Of a DNA stretch of 64,000 nucleotides, positions 55,101 through 64,000 are shown piece by piece. Below the pieces are notes generated by a model that did no database searches, was not told the origin of the DNA, and saw only the letters and a list, made by a program, of their open reading frames with translations. Origin of the DNA: Turritopsis dohrnii (taxonomy: Eukaryota; Cnidaria; Hydrozoa; Anthoathecata; Oceaniidae); the NCBI GenBank assembly GCA_027922465.2, contig BQMF02000001.1, positions 1,860,001-1,924,000 of the forward strand. Reading direction: 5' to 3'. Made by a program: the position numbers and the translations under genes. Numbering within the stretch: the stretch's first letter is position 1; every line of letters begins with the position of its first letter.

Positions 55101-58100
55101 CCGATAATATTTATGAGGTTGCTGATGCATAGATTTCGAGAGCCTTCAGCTTATAAAGTATTTCGAGAAATTGAATGTGGCGGTACCGCTTTGCATTTAG
55201 AACATTACGCCCCTTTACCCATTCTTCATGCACGCATCATGAGAATCTGGATCAGTTGGCTGGACACATGCCCAAGCAACTTTCAATCATTCCCGTCCCT
55301 GTTGTCGGAGTTATCAAGACTTTTGAATCCCATGCGATGTCTTGATGGCCCATACACACCATGTGCAAATAAGTTGGAAAGCTTGATGTTAAAAGTTGGC
55401 GAAATATCTGATGACGTCAGCATGTACAGAAATCAATCGGACAGCCACCATAATATTTTGTTCGATCAATGTCATAAGTCCATAAGAGATGCGAAGCTGC
55501 CGTGTTCTGAAGAAGATTTTATATACTTGGCTAGCCTGCAGTTGTACATTGAAGACATGAAGAGGTACGGACAGGGTTTCGCAGACTATGTGGCCTTGAC
55601 AGAATGTTTGGAGAATATAAACTCCTCACGTTTGAAAGCAAGTATTGGTGGAGCCGTTTCATTGACAAAACATCAAACGAAGAAGATTAGGAGTCGCTAT
55701 GAATCGTTATATACCAAACAACCGACCGACCGAAATTCCAAACATGATTACGTTGATTGCTGCCAGGGAATGGACGGTTATGGGTGCACATTTTTCAAAT
55801 CCAAACAGCGAATCCCGACGGCTCGAACACGAAAAAAAGTCTATTTGCTACGGTTTCTTGGCATCAGTTCGAAACGTATTGTTATTTTAGACGAACGCTC
55901 AAAGATTTGCGTTGATAGGTACAACTTGAACGAGTTACGACGCTGGAAGCCCATCGAAGAAACTTTGGTTCTGAAGATGATCTTCAAAGTGAAGTGTTCG
56001 GAAATATCGCTGGAATTTCAACTGGAAAATCGTGTGGGTTTAAAGGAAATATCCAATCATCTGTTGACTTGCACGATGGAAATAAGTTTCCAGGGCTATA
56101 ATATCGATACGGATCCGTGGAGCAGACTGGCGGAGCAGTGTGGCACTTGGGGAAATATGGCGTTACAGCTGCATTTATTAAAGAGAAAAGATACGACAAA
56201 TGCTTCAGTCAACATTCGAGAGAGGACCACAACAACGTGGGAGCACTCACAGTCAGAGTAGGGGATTCTTTCAATTTTCAACCTACAAGAAAATTGAACC
56301 TCTTCAACTAATCTTCCAGTGCTTGTTTTTCTCATTCTAGGTTAAATGATGTTGCAGACCATTACTCTCAATCAGCGCCTGTCGCTGCCGATACAAGCTG
56401 GAACACATCTGATGTGTCCGGAAGGCTCTTCTACAACTTTAAAGGAAGATTAAGAAATCGAGGTGATACGGTGTTAAGTGTGTCTACATCTCCTTCAGAA
56501 GTTGGCACACCACCGAAAGAGATATCTTCAACTCTATCCTCTTCCCCAGTTAGTACCTCTGAACCATCTTGTACAAAATTTCACAGAGGACTTTCCACAG
56601 TCGCTTCTTCGAATGAGAGGACACCGATGTTTGAAGAAGGATCTGGTGACAAAGTTGCTGACACCCCACCTCATGACTTTACAACTCAATCAACAAGAGG
56701 CAAAATATTAACTTGTAACTGTCCACCTGACGCCGATCTGCCCAATCTAAATTTAAGAGATTTCAGGTGAATCATCCACAATTGTTTTTCTTTTGTTTTT
56801 TGTTTTCTTGCCGCACCGTGATCATTTGCTGTATCATTTTGAAGCATCTTGTAATAGAACTAGTTTTTTTTGTAAACCTTGTAATATTTAACATTACGTC
56901 AATGAGGGTTTTGTTATATAGTATTAGGGTTTTGTTCTGAGAACTGTTCTTTAAGTGGTTTGTGGATGATTTTGTAGGTATTAGCAGGTCATGAAGAGCC
57001 TGTTTCATCATTAGCTTTTCATCCTACTTGTAAACCTTGGTAATATTTGTCTAAGTAAGGTTAAGGATGAACCATTGCCAAATTTTAAAAGAGTTTTCAG
57101 TATCCCGATTGAAGTTTTCGATGTCTCAAAATGATATATTGACAGGAAAGACTGATACTAACCTACTTTGTTTTTTTTGTTTATTATTAGCGCGTTTGAA
57201 TTGCTTGAACATCCAAAAGAGCTGGCCAGACAAATCACACTAATAGATCACGGTAAGTGAGACGAAATATCAACCGTGTAAATCTTCTTGATGCAAACTT
57301 CAACTACTTTAACACAGCTCACCCGTTTCTTGCAGGATTGTTTTGTGAAATTACGTCATCAGATATTCTATTGAAGATCTCGTTTGGACTTATCCGTAAA
57401 CATCAAAAGAATCCATCCAGCTTGTCGGTTGAAAAGGTTGCGGAACGGTTTAACAAGGTACACTGTTTCTCAAATAGAAGTTGCTATGCAACCAAGTTGT
57501 CTTTTAAAATTTCGGTATATCGTTTTCGTGTAGATGAGTAACTGGATAGTGTACAGCATAGTATCCGAAAGAAACATTCATCGACGCGCCAAAATGTTCA
57601 AAAATTTTATCGAAACTGCAAAGCAGTGTTTAGAGTTGCGTAACTACAATGCAATGACGTCAATTGTTGTGGCGTCGCTGGGAAGCGCTCATGTTCGCCG
57701 TCTTGCCGCAACAAAAGAACTGGTACCGCTGGAATACTTAAATTGCCTCTCAAAAATGGAAGGTTTGATGGATTCAAAGGGAAATTATAAGAAATATCGC
57801 GAAGCATTGAGAACGTCACCGACACCTGCTGTGCCGTATTTTGGCATCTATCTGAAGGATTTGACGTTCATCTCTGATGGAAATCCCGACTACTTGAAGG
57901 GTGGCGTCATCAATCTCAGTAAAAGACGACAGGTGATTTTCGCGCCGATGATATTACTTCTTAACTGCTGTGTGCCGGATCTGTACATGTGACGACAATT
58001 TTTTTTGCCCATCTACTTTAGGTATTTTTACTGTTAGAAGAGATTCGTCGTTTTCAGCGGAAACGCTACAACTTCCAAGAGGTATTGCCGGTACTTTGAG

Positions 58101-58300
58101 TAATATTTTGCCTTGATGAAATCATTACAGTTCTCACAAGCATTGAGTATATTTTCTAGGTAAACGAGATAAAGGAATACCTCATGAACAAAACATTAGT
58201 TTCCGGAGATCAATTGAACCAGATGTCGAGAGAACATGAGCCGACTATTACGCCACGATTGATCGCCACTACGATACCAGACGGAAGTAGCAACAGATGA
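49108..58300 (+). CDS. Multidomain Ras-type exchange factor: PTB, ankyrin, armadillo-like, REM, FERM-like, CDC25 (19 exons, ~1,845 aa)
   Basis: Exons: 49108-49560, 50197-50451, 50540-50673, 50804-50857, 50962-51096, 51205-51336, 51520-51646, 51790-52069, 52433-52629, 52737-52839, 52913-52998, 53814-53903, 53976-56257, 56341-56766, 57191-57252, 57336-57457, 57534-57932, 58022-58081, 58160-58300 (TGA). All phases agree; total 5,538 nt. Domains: PTB (~36-167: FIVDYIGSEYV, GVLKVTD, CHVFQAGS); three ankyrin repeats (~299-430: DQTALHLAAAEGN, RTPLHYCAG); a Ser-rich linker; armadillo-like helices (~590-690 and ~860-960); REM (~985-1135: KGTTVENLVFTLT, LLMHRFREP); FERM F2/F3-like (~1188-1395: LASLQLYIE, GYGCTFFKSKQ); CDC25 catalytic domain (~1585-1820: ELARQITLIDH, RFNKMSNWIVYSIV, PYFGIYLKDLTFI). 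CDC25 domains load GTP on Ras/Rap GTPases; the catalytic helices look intact. The start is the first ATG after an in-frame stop; upstream coding exons cannot be excluded. Confidence 0.87.
53215..53315. mobile_element. Pogo-like MITE, 101 bp, in a RasGEF intron
   Basis: CAGTGGACTCTCGAAAACTC on the left, GAGTTACCAAGAGTTGACTG on the right, TA on both sides (53213-53214 and 53316-53317). Inner TTCGAGTTTTGAGGACTTCG words match the 40409 family. It lies in the 815-bp intron between 52998 and 53814, the longest between this gene's armadillo exons. Confidence 0.75.
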
Positions 58301-58360
58301 AAAAAAAATCTTAGAGAAAAGGAGAAAAAACAATCCAGCCGGCACATTTGTTAAAAATCA

Positions 58361-58452
58361 CGTTGAAGGAGTGCATTTCTATAGAAATATGTACACAATT
58401 TCAATGAAAATGCTCTTCCTCATAGTGGCTTTTTGACGCTTTTGCCCACCTG
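58361..58452. mobile_element. CCCAGTGGG MITE, copy G
   Basis: GTTGAAGGAGTGCATTTCTA, TAGAAATATGTACACAATTT, AATGCTCTTCCTCATAGTGG and the end TTTTGCCCACCTGGG. It lies just after the RasGEF stop and may be part of its 3' UTR. Confidence 0.7.
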
Positions 58453-59419
58453 GGAAAACAAAAATGTAAATTAGAATCTTCATTATAAATATTTTTATGT
58501 TAATAACAAACGTAAATCTTCTTTGCCATCAAAAACCAACGGTTAGGAGTTCAAATGGCATTTGCTATCTTTGTAGAATATTTGTATAAGGAACTTGTAA
58601 ATGAAATTTTGTATATATTGCGTTCACTATTATTTCTCTACAATATAACATCAGCTCGATCAGTTGATTTTCTTCACAACCCAGGGTTCAGACTGGATTT
58701 AAAGAATTTCATTCTCTGAGTTTTCCTGAAAACGCACGCACTTTTTCACTGATTCACATCCAGGCCAACTATATATCTTTTTCCCTATGTTAAAAAATTG
58801 ACTTATTTTTCCCTCACTAGAGAACAACACCAAGAATCAGTTATATGCTGATGCTTTGAAAAATGTTTTTACATGTTTCTTCCAAGATGCATTGGAAATA
58901 AGAGCTTGTCTTCCCGTGTTTGATAGGTCAAAGTCCTAATGACAAAGCTAAACACCTGTTCGCAGAAACTTCCTATTGCATTTTAATTTGTGCTTACTCA
59001 AAAGTATACTCTTCCGGTATCTACGAAAATAGCTTTTCAACTATGCTCTAGCGCCACCGTTTCAGACATGTAACAGTGATAAACAAACGCAGTTACGTTG
59101 CCGAGGGGCACTCAAAAGGCAAAAGCAGGTCGTATTATTTACATTGTTCCCTTAATATCGTCAAACTATAAAAACAATATACTTAATGACAATGAACTAC
59201 AATTATGTAGAGCTGATGATTGCACTATGCTGATGTCAGTAGAATTAGAACAATTGAGAAATGGTCTGGGAACGAGCGGCTGTTTATAGCAAAGCGCTCA
59301 AACAGAGTAAAAAAAATGATTGGCTCCCTCGTGGAGATTATCTCACAAGAAAACTACTGACCATAGAAATACGATTTTCGTATTTCTATGTACTGACCCA
59401 CTTTTTTGTGTTAAACAGT

Positions 59420-59485
59420 GCGTAAAATGTTATAGAAATGCACTCCTCCTTCGAAGTGATTTTTCATCAAATTTGTTCGACGTCG
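59420..59485. mobile_element. CCCAGTGGG MITE, copy H, truncated
   Basis: Only one half is recognisable: TTATAGAAATGCACTCCTCC, CGAAGTGATTTTTCATCAAA, then TTTGTTCGACGTCGGG. The other half is missing or diverged. Confidence 0.5.
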
Positions 59486-59679
59486 GGTAATTGTTTTAAA
59501 ATCATGACAACGAAAAACATCAACGATCCAACGAGAATTCTATATTACAGCAGAGGCTGAATTGTGACCAATATCTTATCTCGCTTTTATGCGATTCATT
59601 GTTCCACTGTATACTTTATAACTTAATAATACACTCTCCATTATAGCCAATTCCCATGACAAGCCGTGCACGATTTAAC

Positions 59680-59851
59680 TTACCGGATAATTTCCTCGGG
59701 GAAAATTTACGTCGGGGAAAATTTCGTCATTTTGCAAAATTTTACTAATACTTTCTTATAAATTTCACTTTTTCAAAATTTTCGTCGGGGAAAATTTTCG
59801 TCACGAAGCAAAAATTTCGTCACTTTTCCCCGACGAAATTATCCCCGATAA
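59680..59851. mobile_element. Palindromic MITE of GGGGAAAATTTCGTC words
   Basis: The left end TACCGGATAATTTCCTCGGG and the right end (reverse complement TATCGGGGATAATTTCGTCG) are inverted repeats. Inside, CGTCGGGGAAAATTT occurs several times in both orientations. Total about 172 bp, no ORF. Confidence 0.65.
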
Positions 59852-60285
59852 AAAGAGATTCGGGAAAGGTTTATTTGTGAACCAAACTTGGATGATGGGA
59901 GTCTCGTTTTGAAGTAGTCACGATAATGTTTAGGAAATAGCTGTTGCAGAGGTTCAACCTTTAGCACCAAGTAAACAAAAACAAATAAATATAAAAAAGT
60001 TATCTTGAAATTAACCAAGAATATAAAAAATAATATCATGCTCGAAATACAATAAAATGCAGTTGATTTCTTAAAAAAATTTATAACTCAATTGAATAAA
60101 AAAACAACAACAAAAACAATCACATGACTGAGGATGGGAATGACCTAAAATAGGAATGACCTAAAATCCAACCAATAACAACCTATGAAAATGGGGAGAG
60201 CTTTTTACGAGGATATTCAAAAACATTAAATAATTTTACTATTTTACATTATATAATAAAGAACAGCAAAAAAACCCAAAACAAC

Positions 60286-63200
60286 TCAGATCAAACGTTC
60301 AGCATTGGGTTTCTTTAGTGTGTTCATTTCCACGTTCCCGACTTGCTGTTCCTCTTTATTTGGGCTATAAGTACCTTCCATACCACTTTTATCACGAACG
60401 AACTTATTGAAGAAGAAAAAGAGTAGGAGAAGAAGAAGAATGACTGCTGGAATTGATAAACCGAGAATCAATCCCAAGTTCACACCTCCATCATCGTCGT
60501 CGTCTTCGTCACAATATTTTCCAGAGAAGCCGGCGGCACAAGTACAGCGCGGCTCATCATATGAAACCTTCGTACAATTGCCGTTATTTTTACAAGGCTG
60601 GCTATCACAAGGGTTTCTCTCGTCGCTGCAGTTCTTCCCTTCGTATTGTGGAGTACACGTACAGTTATAGCCTGCTTTGACGACTGTTAAAGTCTCTGTA
60701 TGACTGTCAGAACACGTTCCACCATTTTGGCAGGGCGTTAATTCTTGGCATTCATTGAAATCGTTTTCACATGTTTTCCCTGTAAAACCTTGCTCACACG
60801 TGCAGAAAAAACCAGATGAATTGCTAACACACGAGCCGGCATTTTTGCATGGTTGTTGAATCTCACACAGCTGTGCATTGTCGTACTGGCACTGGCTACC
60901 AAAATATCCAGACGAACAACTGCAATTGAAAGAACCAATCGTGTTAGCGCATTTCCCACCATGCTGACAGAAACTAGGTTTTTCGCATTCATTGACATCA
61001 ACAGTACAATTTGTTCCGTTATATCCGGTACTGCTACAGTTACACCTATAACCACCTACTAAATCCACACAAAAGCCATTATTCTTACAAGGATGTGAAT
61101 CACATTCGTTTACACTTTCGTTGCAGTTTTTACCTGTCCATCCACGTGGACACACACAATGGTAGTCCAACACACGATCAAAACATACAGCATTGTTTAA
61201 ACAAGGATTTGATCTGCATTCATCTGTTTGATTTTCGCAAAGATATCCTTCATATCCTTGCCGACAATCACACTTGAAAAAGTCCAGACCATTGTCACTG
61301 AATCGTTTTTGGACTGGAGTCGTTAGATTTGTACATGTGGAGTTACTGCACAAGTGAGGAGAAAAGCCACAAGTAACATTAACTGTTTCGTTACATGTTT
61401 TCATGGTGTAGTACTTATTAGGACAAACACATTCAAATTCGTTGAAGATATCACGGCATTCAGCATTATTCATGCACGGCGATGATAAACAAGGATTTGT
61501 ACTGTTACATCCAGAGGTGACGAACGAAGAATTGGCATTATCCAAGTCGATTATCTTACCATTGACGGTCATTCCTTTAATACAACCATGGTAACTATTG
61601 GTGAACGGTTGCGGCAATGCGTCATGTTTACCAATCACCATGTTAGTGTACGAAAACAAAGATATCAACAATGTGGCATCCTCAATGATCAAAGAACTGT
61701 TGTTATTTTGGAAGACTGTTCCGTTTATGCGGATATTCCTCCATTTTCCATCACTCACATCACTACCAATAATGCTCACATTTGTACCGTTCACTTGACC
61801 ATATATATTCAACCGACCGTTAGTCGTAATCCCAACTACGATGAAGTTACCTTGTGTTAGATACGAACTTAAAACAATGCTGTCACGTTGCCTTGTACGT
61901 AGACTAAACGATAAAGCAGTGACGCTGGTGTTCAGCCACACTGTGCTGGAACTGCTTTCTCCATTGTAAGTCAAAGCTGTCGAACCTACCACCAAAGAGA
62001 ATAGTAACAACTCCATCACTGTACTGTAACAAACATATTGAACTACAAGCCTACGGTGAAAACTTTGTTTTCTGTTCATTTTGAAGCGAAGTGTCCTTTT
62101 CCACAAGCCATTCTGAGACGTAAGTCAAAAGAAATTTCCTTGTCACGTCAAACTCAATCTTTCGAAAAAGTTTTTCAACGAATTTCAGTTGTACATTTTA
62201 TTAGTTTTATAATGAGTAAAATTTAGTTCCTTCAAAGATGTAATATCATTTTCTTCTGACCTGGTTCGTATATGATGGCTCGTATGAAATATAGATTTTC
62301 AGCGTAGAGCATCAGTTCGAATACTTGTGTTTTTTTCACAAGAATATGTTCTTATTAAATAATACATGAGCTTGCACCAGACTTTCCAATTGATGAGTAA
62401 TTTTATGATTAGAGAATTCAAAATAAATCTCCTTATTCAACTTTCCGAATGAATCACGAAACCGCTCGAGAACATTCAAACGATTAAATCGAAATTCTGC
62501 TAATAACACTTAAAACCCTGTATTCACTATGCCAATATTGTCACATAGAAGTGATAATGGACTATGCTGTGTACACAACGACATGATTAGGAAATGCTAT
62601 GAAATGTTGAATCACTCATTAACAATCACAACATTTACACAACTAGAGTTTGTTGTCCTGAATAATTGTCCTGTTTATATAAGCAAGAGTGTTTTCATTA
62701 AACCAGAAAAAAACATCTGCCTCAGCCTCGTTTGAATTATTTCGAATCGTAAAATACGATTCTAAATCAGAATTTCTACTTACATTTGATTCGACCAGGT
62801 GCATTGATCACGTCGATACATACAGTGGAGGAAGGGCAAGTGTTGACGAAGTCGCATCCGTACAATGCACAATTCGGACCAGTAAAACCGGATTTACACG
62901 TGCAATTATACGCATTCCATATGTCATTACATTTACCATCGTGTAAGCAGGGCTTAATGGCGCAGACATCAGAACTCTTACAACCATCACGGACGTTTGA
63001 TAACGTGATCTTGTTTGTTTTCTTATTACTAATTGGCTGGTTTGAAAGGGTGACGTCATCAAAACTGACTGCTTGCAAGCACCCTGGGAAAAGGAAACAG
63101 AGTGTGGTAGGTTGAAGAAAATATTTAACAAGCCCAAAGGAAGCAGGTTTCTCACCTTGGAATGAAGTGCCGAATGTTGCTGGGTTTTGAAATGACGTTA

Positions 63201-63620
63201 AGTGGTCTATATCGCCGAGATAAACCTTTTTAAAGTTGGTATCGAGTAACATGCTAGAGGATTGGAAGACTTTTTTAGCGTCAGATATTTGCAATCCCGT
63301 TTGCACAATTTCATGTGAAACGCCATCGTTAAGTCTGTATGGAGTTTCCACGCTCCGATGGTGAGTTTTATTTCCTTCGGTAATGTTTAATTTCCCATCG
63401 ACCAGTGCGTGGAGGATATAGGCGTAATCGCCGCTGAAATTATCTGTCGTGAGTAGAAGTGCGACAATGCCGTCGGAGCTTCTGGTACGTATCAAATAAG
63501 AGAACGTAGATATACTTGTAAAAATGAAATCGATATTGGACATAGCTCGTGCCGTAGTTGAATCGACCGTTCGACGAACTCTAGTCTGGTTCTCAGCTTG
63601 AAAATCAAACGATATTATTT
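60286..63620 (-). CDS. CRB: Crumbs-type polarity protein, 3' part (5' end outside the window)
   Basis: Exons in transcript order: 63620-63156, 63083-62784, 61985-60286 (stop at 60286-60288); earlier exons lie beyond 64000. The visible protein has a laminin-G domain (YLIRTRSSDGIVALLL), an EGF (CAIKPCLHDGKCNDIW), a partial Cys-rich segment, a second laminin-G (LTYNGESSSS, SLRTRQRDSIVLSS), eight EGF domains, an acidic DDDDDD linker, a transmembrane helix (LGLILGLSIPAVILLLLLL) and a 40-residue tail. The tail holds GTYSPN, the FERM-binding motif, and ends ERLI, the PDZ-binding motif that recruits PALS1 in known Crumbs proteins. Crumbs sets apical membrane identity in epithelia. The EGF at the 62784/61985 junction shows only four cysteines, so a small exon may be missing between them. 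The 61985 acceptor was chosen because it restores phase and a Cys. Confidence 0.9.
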
Positions 63621-64000
63621 CTAAAGATAAAAAGTAACTTAGTTAGATGGAAAAGGTTCATGCAAGTGTAATATGTCCTCTGGTAAGAAAGAACCGACCA
63701 TAAATGCCTTGAAGACGACAAAGACTTCCAATCACACATTTACAGTTCAGACGACTTAGAAGACTAGGTTCTACTTATCGCTTAACTGGAACTTTTAGCT
63801 GGTAAAACGAACTGCCTTAACAATTCTTTGAAACACTGTCTTACAGCATCCTGGATAATAAAGTTCGTCAGTTGATTGGGCGTCATTAAGAGTTTACCGT
63901 ATTAAAGATGTTTCGACTGATTGTGTACAATAAATTAATAAATAAAGTACAGTGGAATCTCTCTATCTCGACTACCCTCTATCTCGAATATCTCCCTATC
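63621..64000. other. Crumbs intron sequence and window edge
   Basis: Upstream of the 63620 acceptor no further Crumbs exon is seen. The rest is AT-rich intron ending in the start of a pogo-like MITE. Confidence 0.5.
63950..64000. mobile_element. Pogo-like MITE, truncated by the window end
   Basis: TA (63948-63949) followed by CAGTGGAATCTCTCTATCTC and CTATCTCGA repeats matches the left end of the 40409 and 39488 elements. The right end is outside. Confidence 0.65.

Larger units (their letters stand above)
58301..60285. other. Convergent spacer between RasGEF and Crumbs
   Basis: 2 kb holding both 3' UTRs, MITE copies G and H, and a palindromic CGGGGAAAATTTCGTC element (59680-59851). The ORF at 59098-59289 shows no domain. 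Confidence 0.5.

Noticed and set aside
62808..63155. Minus-strand ORF of 115 codons overlapping the Crumbs exon
   Set aside because: Different frame from the phase-consistent Crumbs exon at 62784-63083, which encodes recognisable EGF cysteines.

Overview
The window is animal nuclear DNA, about two-thirds A+T. Genes are split by short GT-AG introns of roughly 60-1,300 bp, and introns and spacers are crowded with small inverted-repeat transposons. The gene set (MEI4, a TIF1/TRIM33-type TRIM, Crumbs, a hemicentin/fibulin-type matrix protein, a RasGEF) is metazoan. Compact introns, the AT bias and many MITEs suggest a non-bilaterian such as a cnidarian. That placement is inference; no single feature proves it. 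There are no rRNA genes, CRISPR arrays or bacterial operons.

Layout: (1) 1011-3656 (+), a single 881-codon coiled-coil exon. (2) 4699-7147 (+), ten small exons that join in frame and read as the meiotic double-strand-break factor MEI4; no long ORF reveals this gene. (3) 7777-15114 (-), an eight-exon arylsulfatase-B-like protein whose active site is destroyed and which carries a stalk of more than 1,300 residues rich in Ser/Thr/Pro, then a membrane anchor. (4) 15115-23838, a gene-poor stretch holding a 2.5-kb Mutator-like foldback element with a 9-bp target duplication. (5) 23839-29687 (+), a TIF1-family RING/B-box/PHD/bromodomain protein. (6) 29688-33220, repeats including a TIR element bounded by 56-bp direct repeats. 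(7) 33221-46879 (+), a complete 23-exon secreted protein (Ig, 2 TSP1, G2F, many EGF, fibulin-type C-terminus) with 25 units of a 93-bp mucin-like repeat placed inside one EGF domain. (8) 49108-58300 (+), a 19-exon Ras exchange factor with the order PTB, ankyrin, armadillo-like, REM, FERM-like, CDC25. (9) 60286-63620 (-), the 3' part of a Crumbs gene ending in the canonical FERM-binding motif and ERLI tail; its 5' end lies outside the window.

The genes do not form one pathway. Several concern the cell surface and matrix (pseudo-sulfatase, hemicentin-like protein, Crumbs), one is a signalling GEF, one chromatin (TIF1) and one meiosis (MEI4). The strongest candidates for something undescribed are the PTB-ANK-ARM-REM-FERM-CDC25 exchange factor and the membrane-tethered mucin-like pseudo-sulfatase. 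Exon borders were assigned by hand from splice consensus and phase. For each of the three gene models with both a start and a stop that were assembled from many exons (pseudo-sulfatase, hemicentin-like, RasGEF), and for TIF1, the summed exon length is a multiple of three.
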